NCBI RefSeq assembly: GCF_028877475.1
Contig: NZ_CP113527.1
Coordinates: 303,501 to 367,500 of the forward strand
Direction: 5' to 3'
Length of the DNA stretch: 64,000 bases
DNA from: Lysinibacillus irui
Lineage (GTDB): Bacteria; Bacillota; Bacilli; Bacillales_A; Planococcaceae
In this document: positions 1 through 8,604 of the stretch, piece by piece
Position numbering within the stretch: the stretch's first letter is position 1
Layout: each line of letters begins with the position of its first letter
Program-made: the position numbers and the translations under genes
The notes under the pieces: generated by a model
Database searches by the model: none
Seen by the model: only the letters and a program-made list of their open reading frames with translations
What the model was told of the DNA's origin: nothing

Positions 1-1575
1 AGTATTCAATAGCTGTTTGAGCCCAGTGTCCTTGTATATCTGAAAATGTACTGTTATTCGAGTTGCCAAATGTAAAAGCAGTAACAGTGCCACTAACCTC
101 GTGGGCAGCAAGTAAAGTTGGAAGTCCAGTAATACTTGTGGATGCAGGAATAAAGGTTAAACCTTCTGGTGAAACATCTCCCTTTATGTTTTCACTAAAA
201 TCTCGTTCATTGAAATATTGAACAAACTCTGGAGCATCCGGCTTTGTAATATCATACATCATAATGCCACCAACTCGTTCTATACCGATAAAGGCATACG
301 TACGATCACCAATTTGCCCGATTTTTACATCCTCTGGTTCAGGTCCTTTTTTACCGCTGCGATTATCAAGCTTAGTATTATTATTGGAAGCATTGAAGTA
401 TTCAGGCAATTTGTATCGGCTTCATAGATTGAGAAAGACCGTGCACCGAAGCTATATAACTTTCCTTGTTGTAAACCATCATAATCAGATGAATCAAAAA
501 GAACAACATCATTTCCTTTTAATTCCGTTTCTTTTTCATTTATGTAACCATTCCAATCACGTGAATCGCCTTCATTTGCTGTGACTAAATACGTTTTACC
601 ATTTACCTCGTAGGATGCAATTCCATCAGGCATATAGATTCCAAAAAGATTCTCTGTAGTAATATTGATTTTGTTATCTTTCATAAAATCCAGAGCATTT
701 TTTTCCTTACTATGATCCTTAAAACCTAATGGTTGTATATTTATCCATTCACCCATTGTAAGATCTAGAGTAGCAATAGCATTTGCTTCTTGTAAGGTAA
801 TATAGGCTTTATCACTCATACGATTAACAGCTATATATTCTGGTTCAAAATCAACGGACGGATTCGTTTTCTTCTTTAGAATTATTCCTTTAGCCACAAG
901 ATCCTCACGTTGAGCGTCCATAGCCTTAAAAGTTATGTTTTTAGCGGTGGCTTTTGTCATATCAGTTGAGAGCTCAATTATACTGACGCTGCCTTCGGGA
1001 TCTGTGGCCATCTCATAACCTTCTCGGGGTTCACCTTCATTTGCTACAAGTATCTTCTTTCCATCCGGGGTAAAGGTGATCATATCAGGCTGTTTACCAG
1101 CTTCCACAACATGAAGGATTGTACCACTGTAATCTAACAATACAGCTAATCCATTATCATTGTAGTCTGCTGCTTGTACTGCGGCTGCGATGATATCCGA
1201 TTCCGTGCTAATACTAATACTTGTCACGTCCCCATATGAGAAGTTTGGTTTTACTTCTTTTAATGCCTTTTCAAGATTTATGAATTTCTCTGCTTTTAGG
1301 GTAGTAAAGGGCGTATTTTTTTGTAAAGGGACAACCTCAATTTGCTTAGTCGTCCCGTTGATCACATAATATTTGTGATTGTCAGCATTGTAAGCAACGA
1401 TTTCGGTTGCGCCGCCATCCTCATTTTTTACACCAGAATCATACCGAGAGGAGACATTTAAGGTTAATTCAGACGGTATTTTTTCTACCGCATAGGATTG
1501 ATTTTCTCCCACTAAAAAGGAAGCTAAAGCTATAGAACAACCTGCTGCCATTGCGGCTAATTTTTTATACTTCAT
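1..1575 (-). pseudogene. SLH-domain surface protein with beta-propeller region, frameshifted and cut by window edge
   Basis: The reading frame starts at ATG 1575 with a signal peptide (MKYKKLAAMAAG... to about residue 30, ending in SYAVEK). A secreted beta-propeller-like region of the choice-of-anchor type follows (repeated TPDGKKILVANEGE, YLVTANEGDSRDW signatures). After the conserved FSIYEADT near base 408 the frame runs into unrelated sequence and stops at 325. A second frame resumes the family sequence immediately (KLPEYFNAS, then KKGPEPEDVKIG, then GIERVGGIMMYD) and is open to base 1, ending in FSDIQGHWAQTAIEY, the start of an S-layer-homology domain. Homologues as I remember them have roughly 15-20 residues between these blocks, so an internal deletion that is not a multiple of three is the simplest reading. 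The protein would be anchored to secondary cell-wall polymer. The break is either real inactivation or an assembly error. Confidence 0.8.
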
Positions 1576-1695
1576 ACATATTAAACCTCCAATTAAAGTT
1601 AGTTTAAGCGTACATGTCCAATGTAAAGGCCGTATAAAGATTAATTAAAGAATAGTAAGATTTAGCAAAATATAAGGTTTTCATTATCATTTTAG

Positions 1696-1723
1696 TTGAT
1701 AATGATTATCATTATCGTATAAT
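1696..1723 (+). promoter_or_regulatory. Fur-box promoter of the flavin oxidoreductase gene
   Basis: A perfect 19-bp inverted repeat, GATAATGATTATCATTATC at 1698-1716, matches the classical Fur operator. It lies between a TTGATA -35 (1696-1701) and a TATAAT -10 (1718-1723) with 16-bp spacing, so a bound repressor would block RNA polymerase. The first gene downstream is the oxidoreductase starting at 1844, which leaves a leader of about 115 nt. The same 27 bases recur at 35191-35217. Confidence 0.88.
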
Positions 1724-1843
1724 GAGGTAAGGAGGAAATATAAAGTAATTTTTGTATATGAAAAGTAAACAGTTAGAGCTGTGGTAGGTAAGCCAATGCT
1801 ATGGCCTTGGGATAGGAATAACAAATGAAAGGTGTGTTAAATA

Positions 1844-2893
1844 TTGTTAGAACAAGAATTGTATGATGTAACAATCATTGGTGGGGGACCTGCAGGTTTG
1901 TATGCTAGTTTTTACTGTGGTTTACGTGAAATGAAGACAAAGTTAATTGAATCACAGCCACAGCTTGGTGGTAAAATCCATGTTTACCCAGAGAAAATGA
2001 TTTGGGATATTGGAGGAGTTACGCCCATTTCAGGTGGGCAACTTATTAAACAATTAGTCGAGCAAGCCTTAACGTTTAATCCTTCCATTTATACAAATGA
2101 AAAAGTGCTGTCAATTGCCAAAAATAAAGAAGGAATTTTTGTCGTTACAGCTGAATCTGGAAATATTCATTATTCTAAAACGGTTATTGTTGCTATTGGT
2201 GGTGGCATTCTGAATCCTCAAAAAATCGAAATTGAGGGAGCTGAACGCTTTGAAGTATCGAATTTAAACTATACAATCAAATCCTATGAAAAATTTAAAG
2301 ATAAGACAGTAATAATATCTGGTGGTGGTAATACCGCTGTAGATTGGGCATTAGAGTTAATGGAGGTAGCTTCCAAGGTATACTTAACTTATCGAAAAGA
2401 TAAATTGTCTGCACATGAGGCTCAAATAACAGAGCTTACGAATAGTGCCATTGAGTGTCATTATAATTCTGAAATTACCAAGCTCATTGCAGACGATCAA
2501 GCAGGAATGATTAAAGCGATTGCTTTAACGAATCATGAAACAGGCACTGTAACAGAAATTCCTGTCGATGAAGTGGTTATCAGTCATGGCTATATACGTG
2601 ATAAGGAGTTATTAGATAATAGCCCGCTAGCCATTGAACGTAAAAATGACTATTTTATTGCTGGTTCAATAAATAGTGAATCTTCCATTCCGGGTCTGTA
2701 TGCTGCAGGTGATATTCTGCATCATGCTGGTAAAATCCATTTAATTGCTGCAGCATTTCATGATGCATTACATGCAGTCAATAGTGCGAAGAAGTATATT
2801 CAACCTGATGCTTCAGAGGGTGGTATTGTTTCCTCACATAACGATATATTTAAACAACGTAATCGCAAGCTATTGCAGGAAAGTTTAAAATGA
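1844..2893 (+). CDS. Ferredoxin/flavodoxin--NADP reductase-like flavoprotein (YcgT/YumC/IruO family)
   Basis: A 349-residue two-dinucleotide-binding flavoprotein. The FAD motif GGGPAG is at residues 13-18, the NAD(P)H motif GGGNTAVDWA at about 155-165, and the C-terminal FAD signature YAAGDI near 287. It lacks the redox CxxC of thioredoxin reductase, which is typical of the ferredoxin-NADP reductase type 2 branch. The start is TTG at 1844, with AAAGGTG nine bases upstream and no in-frame ATG nearby. A perfect Fur box controls the promoter. Bacillus YcgT is reported in the Fur regulon and Staphylococcus IruO supplies electrons for haem degradation, so iron-starvation electron supply is a sound inference. 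The exact electron acceptor is unknown. Confidence 0.9.
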   Translation: MLEQELYDVTIIGGGPAGLYASFYCGLREMKTKLIESQPQLGGKIHVYPEKMIWDIGGVTPISGGQLIKQLVEQALTFNPSIYTNEKVLSIAKNKEGIFVVTAESGNIHYSKTVIVAIGGGILNPQKIEIEGAERFEVSNLNYTIKSYEKFKDKTVIISGGGNTAVDWALELMEVASKVYLTYRKDKLSAHEAQITELTNSAIECHYNSEITKLIADDQAGMIKAIALTNHETGTVTEIPVDEVVISHGYIRDKELLDNSPLAIERKNDYFIAGSINSESSIPGLYAAGDILHHAGKIHLIAAAFHDALHAVNSAKKYIQPDASEGGIVSSHNDIFKQRNRKLLQESLK

Positions 2894-2901
2894 TAATTCC
2901 T

Positions 2902-2936
2902 AGGAACACTAATAAACTGTTGGTGTTCCTTTCTTT
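2902..2936 (+). terminator. Terminator after oxidoreductase gene
   Basis: Arms AGGAACAC and GTGTTCCT flank a 13-base loop and are followed by TTCTTT. It lies 9 bases after the stop codon. Confidence 0.7.
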
Positions 2937-3069
2937 CTGTTTTCACATGCTTGATGAGGAAAATGATGTTCTATAAAATTGCCCCACTTAGTTGTTTTTT
3001 ATCGGAAGGAACATAGATTTCCCTTTTTTGGACAACCTAAGCTAGAAATAATGACATGAGGTGATGATC

Positions 3070-4578
3070 ATGAAAATAGAAAGGTCGTCCGAGTGGGAAG
3101 AAGGATTTGTTAATCGATTAAATCATCTTGAGAAATGGCATAGCTGGACATTGTATAAGATGAATTATGATATTGTGAAAATGAAATTGATTCCTGACTT
3201 TACAGGATTACAAGCTACGAAGTATTTACCTAATTTAAAGCCGCTGACACATCAGCTAGAAGCAGCTGAAACTGTAATTGAACGCATGAATGGAAAGGCT
3301 ATCTTAGCTGATGAAGTAGGTCTTGGTAAAACGATTGAAGCTGGTTTAATTTTAAAGGAGTATCTCATTCGAGGTCTTGTCAAAAGGGCATTAATTTTGG
3401 CCCCTGCCTCTCTAATTAATCAGTGGATAGAAGAGTTAAATGTTAAATTTCATATACCTGCCATCGCCTATAAAAAAAATTGTCCGATAGAGCGCTACGA
3501 TGTCTTAATTATGAGTATGGATACAGCAAAAAAAAGTCCTCATAGAGAGCGTATTTATGAGCAAGATTATGACATGATTATTATTGACGAGGCACATAAA
3601 TTAAAAAATAATAAAACACAAATTTATGAATTCGTTCAAGGTTTAAAGAAAAAATTCTGCTTATTATTAACAGCCACACCTATACAAAATGATGTGTTCG
3701 AATTGTTTTATTTAATCTCATTATTAAAACCGGGTCATTTAGGGAACTATGATACCTTCCAATCGGCATTTTCAGCTAGTAAGCATCATTTAGAACATGA
3801 TGATTATTTGAAAGAATTAGTCAATCAGGTTATGGTGAGGAACCGAAGAGAAGATACGGGTATAGAATGGACGAATCGTTGTGTTCAAATTGTACCGATT
3901 ACTTTTACGGACGAAGAAAGAGAAGTTTATGATATGCTTGGAAACCTTGAAAACACAGGATCATTTTCATTAATTACATTGCAAAAGGAAATGTGTAGTA
4001 GTAAGGAAGCGACAGCATTAACATTAACAAATATGCTGGAAGAGCATGCACAGTCACAAGATATTGAAGCAATTATAGCAAAGGTAATGGCTTTAAAAGT
4101 AAATTCAAAAGCAGAAAAAACGCTAGAAATTGTGAAGCAAGCAAATGACAAGGTTATCATTTTTACTGAATATCGGGCTACACAAATTTATCTACAGTGG
4201 TATTTACACTCTAATGGTATAACGAGTGTGTTGTTTAATGGTAAATTTAATAAAAGTAAACGAGATTATATGAAGCATCTTTTTAAAGAAAGAGCACAAG
4301 TACTTATTGCTACAGAGGCAGGTGGAGAGGGGATAAACCTTCAATTTTGTCATCATGTTATCAATTATGACTTACCATGGAATCCAATGAAGCTAGAGCA
4401 AAGGATTGGTCGTGTCCACCGTTTAGGTCAGGAGCATGACGTCCATATTTATAACCTTGCTATCGAAAATACCATTGAAGAAAAAATCTTGGAATTACTT
4501 CATACAAAAATAGATGTGTTCGAGAAAGTGGTTGGTGATTTAGATGCCATTTTAACTAACTTTAAAGAATCCGTATGA
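3070..4578 (+). CDS. yqhH: SNF2-family DEAD/DEAH helicase-like ATPase YqhH
   Basis: A 502-residue Swi2/Snf2 ATPase with both RecA lobes: motif I DEVGLGKT at about 81-88, motif II DEAH at about 173-176, motif III LTATPIQN near 200, and lobe 2 ATEAGGEGINLQF and QRIGRVHRLGQ (motifs V and VI). It has no added nuclease or DNA-binding domain. It resembles RapA-type remodelers but lacks their N-terminal domains. Members probably translocate on nucleic acid or remodel RNA polymerase; the role is not established. I chose ATG 3070 because AGGTG sits six bases before it, while the upstream GTG at 3061 lies inside that SD. The yqhG gene follows after 17 bases, the same order as in Bacillus. The gcvT operon that neighbours the pair in Bacillus is absent here. 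Confidence 0.88.
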   Translation: MKIERSSEWEEGFVNRLNHLEKWHSWTLYKMNYDIVKMKLIPDFTGLQATKYLPNLKPLTHQLEAAETVIERMNGKAILADEVGLGKTIEAGLILKEYLIRGLVKRALILAPASLINQWIEELNVKFHIPAIAYKKNCPIERYDVLIMSMDTAKKSPHRERIYEQDYDMIIIDEAHKLKNNKTQIYEFVQGLKKKFCLLLTATPIQNDVFELFYLISLLKPGHLGNYDTFQSAFSASKHHLEHDDYLKELVNQVMVRNRREDTGIEWTNRCVQIVPITFTDEEREVYDMLGNLENTGSFSLITLQKEMCSSKEATALTLTNMLEEHAQSQDIEAIIAKVMALKVNSKAEKTLEIVKQANDKVIIFTEYRATQIYLQWYLHSNGITSVLFNGKFNKSKRDYMKHLFKERAQVLIATEAGGEGINLQFCHHVINYDLPWNPMKLEQRIGRVHRLGQEHDVHIYNLAIENTIEEKILELLHTKIDVFEKVVGDLDAILTNFKESV

Positions 4579-4595
4579 GGTAAGGAGGAGCAGCC

Positions 4596-5375
4596 ATGTA
4601 TCCGCAACAAGTCCATCACTATTTAAAGGAATTTTTTTCTGAGAATGACTGTGCCATTTTGGTAGAAGAAAATCATTATTTAACGGTACAACTAACAGTA
4701 GATATTGATAAAAGAATTATGAATAGGCCGTTTTACTGGCAGTATATAGAAGCGACGAATAGTGAGCCAAACCCAGCACAAGTAACCTTTATTACAGATC
4801 AGTCAGCACTATCAGGCAATGTATTTGGAGAGGCAATTCATTACGGTTCGCCACGTCTAAATCAGCTATTTTTAGCGACAAGGGAGCTTGGTGCATATGT
4901 ACAATTGTTTGAAAAGGTTGATCGAGATATGGGACAGGTCATTTTAACGCCCTGGCTAGGCGTTAATTTTAAAGTTTCCTATTGCTGTGATCGTACGAAA
5001 GAAATGCTTTATTCATTTGGTATCAATTTATTAACGGGTGTTATCAAGGAGGATTTTCATGAAACGATTTGTTCTTCGGATTTTGACACAGAACCCGCAG
5101 ACAATGTATTTCATGTGCAATATATTATAAAGCCAACGCGAGCGCTTGAAAGATTAAAGGCTACAATAGAGTCAATTATTGAGCAGGACGATCATTCATG
5201 GGCAAATGAAGCACAAAAACGATGGCAACGAGATCAACGAGTTTTAGATTATTTTTATGAAGATGTAGAGGAAAAACCAGAATGTTATGAAATTGAAAGA
5301 AAAGCATTAGAGGAGCAATATGAATCTAAAATTAAAATTGACATAGTGAATGGCGGATTATTTTATCTCTTTTAA
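4596..5375 (+). CDS. yqhG: YqhG family protein of unknown function
   Basis: A soluble 259-residue protein without signal peptide or membrane segments. It begins MYPQQVHHYLKEFFSENDCA and ends with an acidic helical tail (EKPECYEIERKALEEQYESK) followed by a short hydrophobic end. It matches the YqhG family, which in Bacillus is always next to yqhH. The SD AAGGAGGAG is strong and the gap to yqhH is 17 bases, so the two genes are almost certainly one operon, and it presumably works with the helicase. No catalytic motif is visible. Confidence 0.82.
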   Translation: MYPQQVHHYLKEFFSENDCAILVEENHYLTVQLTVDIDKRIMNRPFYWQYIEATNSEPNPAQVTFITDQSALSGNVFGEAIHYGSPRLNQLFLATRELGAYVQLFEKVDRDMGQVILTPWLGVNFKVSYCCDRTKEMLYSFGINLLTGVIKEDFHETICSSDFDTEPADNVFHVQYIIKPTRALERLKATIESIIEQDDHSWANEAQKRWQRDQRVLDYFYEDVEEKPECYEIERKALEEQYESKIKIDIVNGGLFYLF

Positions 5376-5376
5376 G

Positions 5377-5414
5377 AAGGAGCTGTCTGAAATAAGGACA
5401 GCTCCTTTTCTTTT
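5377..5414. terminator. Bidirectional terminator between yqhG and the ArsR gene
   Basis: An 11-bp stem (AAGGAGCTGTC with GACAGCTCCTT) is followed by TTCTTTT on the plus strand, and its A-rich flank gives a U-rich tail on the minus strand. It separates two convergent operons. Confidence 0.85.
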
Positions 5415-5733
5415 ATGAATCTTCAACCAAGCTCTGTAGCTGAGCCAATTTATTGTCCCAAAATAAATGGAAATATTGCAGCCAATCTTCAATTTCTTTT
5501 AAACGCTCGCTATGCAGCGTATAGATTTTCTCTCTACCCTTTTTTTGGGCAGAAATAAGCTCTGCCTGTTCTAATATTTTTAAATGCTTCACGACAGCAG
5601 TTCGACTTATGTCAAAATGCTCGGAAATATTAGAAATGGGTCTATCAGTTGCTGCAAGGAGCTGTAAGACATTTCTTCTTGTAGGATCAGCAATTGCTTG
5701 AAAAACATCATACTTTACTGCTGATTGAGACAT
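5413..5733 (-). CDS. ArsR-family winged-helix repressor
   Basis: A 106-residue ArsR/SmtB-like regulator: ADPTRRNVLQLLA at the N-terminus, recognition helix region FDISRTAVVKHLKILEQAELI, and wing KKGREKIYTLH. It has no metal-binding Cys cluster, so it belongs to the metal-independent group usually paired with SRPBCC genes. The start ATG at 5733 overlaps the stop of the upstream SRPBCC gene as TAATG, indicating translational coupling. Frames extending further upstream are only read-through of the SRPBCC gene. The large palindrome at 6181-6226 upstream of the operon is its probable operator. Confidence 0.9.
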   Translation of the reverse strand: MSQSAVKYDVFQAIADPTRRNVLQLLAATDRPISNISEHFDISRTAVVKHLKILEQAELISAQKKGREKIYTLHSERLKEIEDWLQYFHLFWDNKLAQLQSLVEDS

Positions 5734-6155
5734 TAGGATTCGGCAATCTCTTTTAATTTTTGATGAATAATCATTGTCCACCCGCCATCCATTTTTGTAC
5801 GGATAGCTTCAGCAGCTGTGTTGGCTTTAGGGATAATATGTGAAGCTTCCTTCCAGCCTCCATGTGTTAAGGTAAATTCAGTTTGCTGTCCTACTTCTTT
5901 TAGCTCAAAAGTTACAAACCAGCCATCCTCATCCCAGGCAAATCGCAGAAAATGTGGGGCATCTACACGTTCTACCTTACAAGGTGAAGGTCCAAAAGGT
6001 GATTGAATAGTGAATTCGTGGCCTTCGATAGGTTGAAAATCATTTGGCATAAACCAAGTAGCAATCTTTTCAGCCGTTGCTACTGTTTCCCACACTTTTT
6101 CAATAGGGGCGTTTAGTGTAATTGTTTTGACAATATCCTGTAATTGTTCAGTCAT
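5733..6155 (-). CDS. SRPBCC (AHSA1-like) domain protein
   Basis: A 140-residue START-like protein of the AHSA1 group: IEKVWETVATAEKIATWFMP at the N-terminus, an FTIQSPFG core, and a C-terminal helix with GGWTMIIHQKLKEIA. These proteins form a hydrophobic ligand cavity, and no enzyme residues are evident. It is the first gene of a two-gene operon with the ArsR repressor, separated from the divergent LysE gene by a 158-bp region that carries a palindromic operator. A role as ligand-binding or detoxification partner of the repressor is inference from gene pairing. Confidence 0.88.
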   Translation of the reverse strand: MTEQLQDIVKTITLNAPIEKVWETVATAEKIATWFMPNDFQPIEGHEFTIQSPFGPSPCKVERVDAPHFLRFAWDEDGWFVTFELKEVGQQTEFTLTHGGWKEASHIIPKANTAAEAIRTKMDGGWTMIIHQKLKEIAES

Positions 6156-6180
6156 GTTGAGTTACTCCTTTGTTGATGAT

Positions 6181-6226
6181 ATATAACCATAAGGTGTTAT
6201 GAATATATAACACCTTATGGTTATAT
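6181..6226. promoter_or_regulatory. 46-bp palindromic operator of the SRPBCC-ArsR operon
   Basis: Two perfectly complementary 20-bp arms (6181-6200 and 6207-6226) flank a 6-base spacer, GAATAT. Each arm is itself an imperfect dyad (ATAAC at one end, TGTTAT at the other), so the site could hold two ArsR dimers. It starts 26 bp upstream of the SRPBCC start, and the LysE exporter lies on the other side. No T-run follows, so an operator is likelier than a terminator. Confidence 0.7.
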
Positions 6227-6313
6227 GTCAATAAAAATAATTTCTATCTTTTTGTAGGGCGATGCTTGTGCTACAATTAATTAAAATTTTCTGACAGATG
6301 GTGAGGGGATTTT

Positions 6314-6952
6314 ATGGTCAACATATCTGTGTTCTTAGTTATGTGCATTTTGCTCATTATTTTACCTGGTCCTGATACAGCCATTGCCACAAAAAATACG
6401 TTAACTGTAAGTAGAAGGGGAGGGTTGCAGACAATAATAGGTTCTTGTTGTGGTTTATTGATTCATACATGTGCAGCAGTTATCGGACTTTCAGCTATTA
6501 TTGTGAAATCTGCCTATATATTTGCCGTATTAAAGTATGTTGGAGCGGTTTATTTATGTTATTTAGGTATAAAAACCTTATGGACAATTCGAACAATACG
6601 CACACAACCGCCTGTTGTCGAAGATGTGGAAAGCATGGATCACAAATATTCTCAGCAATCTTGCTTTAAGCAAGGGTTTCTAACAAATGTGACAAATCCA
6701 AAGGTCGCTGTATTTTTCCTAACATTTCTTCCGCAGTTTGTGGACGGTACAAGCGGGACATTTTTTCCTTTTTTAATAATGGGTTTAATTTATACAGCAT
6801 TAACCATGTTATGGTTTGTCTTTTATGTCTATCTTTTAGATCGAATTAGCGCATTTATGAAAAGGCCATCGACGAAGGCTATTATCGAAGGGGTAACTGG
6901 CGCTGTGTTAATAGGCTTTGGAATTAAATTAGCATTAGAAAAAGCCCACTAA
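6314..6952 (+). CDS. LysE/RhtB family amino-acid exporter
   Basis: A 212-residue membrane protein with about six hydrophobic segments. It has the family signature LPGPDTAIATKNTL at residues 17-30 and FLTNVTNPKVAVFFLTFLPQF at about 120-140. The family exports amino acids or related small metabolites; the substrate cannot be read from sequence. The ATG at 6314 is preceded by GGTGAGGGG. The gene is divergent from the SRPBCC-ArsR operon across its operator, so shared control is possible. The terminator stem begins inside the last two codons. Confidence 0.9.
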   Translation: MVNISVFLVMCILLIILPGPDTAIATKNTLTVSRRGGLQTIIGSCCGLLIHTCAAVIGLSAIIVKSAYIFAVLKYVGAVYLCYLGIKTLWTIRTIRTQPPVVEDVESMDHKYSQQSCFKQGFLTNVTNPKVAVFFLTFLPQFVDGTSGTFFPFLIMGLIYTALTMLWFVFYVYLLDRISAFMKRPSTKAIIEGVTGAVLIGFGIKLALEKAH

Positions 6953-6967
6953 TTTTGTTGGGCTTTT
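6939..6967 (+). terminator. Terminator overlapping the end of the LysE gene
   Basis: Arms AAAAGCCCA and TGGGCTTTT have the TAA stop codon in the loop. It lies between convergent genes and could serve both. Confidence 0.75.
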
Positions 6968-6985
6968 CTAATGTAATATAAAATG

Positions 6986-8299
6986 TTAGAAGAAAAGGAA
7001 TCCTATGCTAATAATGATTCCGGTATAAATTAAAATAAACAAACAGAAGCCCATAATATCTTTTGCCTTTAACCCAGCAATAGCAAGAGCAGGCAAAGCC
7101 CAAAATGGCTGAATCATATTCGTCCATGCGTCTCCCCATGCAATTGCCATAGCTGTTTTCGCATAATCTGCCCCTAATGCCGTCGCAGCATCTAACATAA
7201 TAGGCGCTTGCACAGACCATTGTCCACCACCTGATGGAACGAAGAAATTGACTAATCCTCCTGAGAAGAATGTAAATAGATAGAAAGTATGTTCATTGGA
7301 AATACTCACAAACCATTGAGAGAACACTGCAGCTAAACCTGAATCTGTCATCATTCCCATAATGCCCGCATAGAAAGGAAATTGAATAACGATACCTGTA
7401 GTTATTTTAATGGCATCCTGTGCTGCCGCAAGGAAACGCTGAGGAGTACCATGAAAAATAATGCCCAAAACAATAAAGATTGTATTGACTACATTTAAAT
7501 CTAGGGCAAAGCCTTTTGTAATAAAATGATGAAATAAAAAGACAAGTCCAATTAAACCGATTAATATCGTTAAAATATAGCTACGCTCCGAACGACTTGC
7601 GAAGTTATTTTCTGGCTTAGGTAGTGCGACTTTTTCTTCCTCTAATAATGAGGGCTCAACTTCAATTGTATCTTCGTCCTTTGGCATCATCCAGCGATTA
7701 AAGAAAGGTAAAGTTAAAGCTATTACAATAACAATAAATAAGTTATACGTTGAAAATAGTGTAACATTTGTTGGTATAACACCAATTAAATTTGCAAAAG
7801 GATGTCCCTCAGTTGCAATGGACAGGGGAATAGAGCCTGCCAATCCTCCATGCCAAATGATAAAACCCGAATAAGCACTAGCAATTAATAAGCGGTAATC
7901 TACTTTCTTTACATGACGAGCAATTTCCTTTGCAAATAAAGCCCCAATGACAAGACCAAATCCCCAGTTAATCCAACATGCTATAAGTGATATGAATGTT
8001 ACAATAATAATGGCCATGCTTGGTGTCTTTATTTTACTAGCTACAGCTGACAACCCTTTTTTGAAAATTGGGCTATTTGCCAGTATATGTCCAGCTGCTA
8101 ACACAATGACCATTTGCATCGTAAATTCTAATAATTTCCAAAAATTCCCTCCCCAATAAGTTACCATTTCGAGAGGTGACGAATCAGTAAGAGAGACCCC
8201 TAATAACAGTACTAATACTGTGAGTATAGTGACAAATATGTATGGGTCGGGTAAATACTTTTCCATAATAGTATTTGAAATCTTTGTTAATGTTTTCAT
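6986..8299 (-). CDS. atoE: Short-chain fatty acid / acetoacetate permease, AtoE family
   Basis: A 437-residue polytopic protein matching AtoE-type short-chain fatty acid transporters. Signatures are the start MEKYLPDPYIFVTILTVLVLLLG, then CWINWGFGLVIGALFA, and near the C-terminus the conserved VNFFVPSGGGQWSVQAPIM and WGDAWTNMIQPFWALP. Length and ends are normal. It is divergent from a LysR regulator that is followed by the two subunits of a 3-oxoacid CoA-transferase, so import of acetoacetate or short-chain acids for CoA activation is the coherent role. Confidence 0.92.
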   Translation of the reverse strand: MKTLTKISNTIMEKYLPDPYIFVTILTVLVLLLGVSLTDSSPLEMVTYWGGNFWKLLEFTMQMVIVLAAGHILANSPIFKKGLSAVASKIKTPSMAIIIVTFISLIACWINWGFGLVIGALFAKEIARHVKKVDYRLLIASAYSGFIIWHGGLAGSIPLSIATEGHPFANLIGVIPTNVTLFSTYNLFIVIVIALTLPFFNRWMMPKDEDTIEVEPSLLEEEKVALPKPENNFASRSERSYILTILIGLIGLVFLFHHFITKGFALDLNVVNTIFIVLGIIFHGTPQRFLAAAQDAIKITTGIVIQFPFYAGIMGMMTDSGLAAVFSQWFVSISNEHTFYLFTFFSGGLVNFFVPSGGGQWSVQAPIMLDAATALGADYAKTAMAIAWGDAWTNMIQPFWALPALAIAGLKAKDIMGFCLFILIYTGIIISIGFLFF

Positions 8300-8604
8300 T
8301 CATGAATCCCCTTTCTTTTTTCTGCATCCCCTACACTTAATATTACATAGAGATTATTGCGAATAAAGAGAAAATTTGTATAAGGGACGATAAATAAAAC
8401 GTGTAATAGAAATAGATGTTTTGGGATTTTAATAAACGTGACCTAAATTAATGTTATTGTAATCATATGAAAGCCTTACAGCTATAGTATTCGGATACAA
8501 ATTTTTTTAGAAGAAGGACTAGCAATATCAGAGAAGAATTTATTACTATATAGGAGTTTTTTAAAATAATTCATAACAAATTAGAATAAATGAGGAAGAT
8601 GTTT
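8300..8604. other. Divergent intergenic region between atoE and lysR
   Basis: About 300 AT-rich bases without a gene. A small dyad TTATTGCGAATAA lies near 8354-8366 and recalls the half-sites TTATTC/GAATAA of the palindrome at 9489-9511, so it may bind the same LysR protein. I could not place promoters with confidence. Confidence 0.4.
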
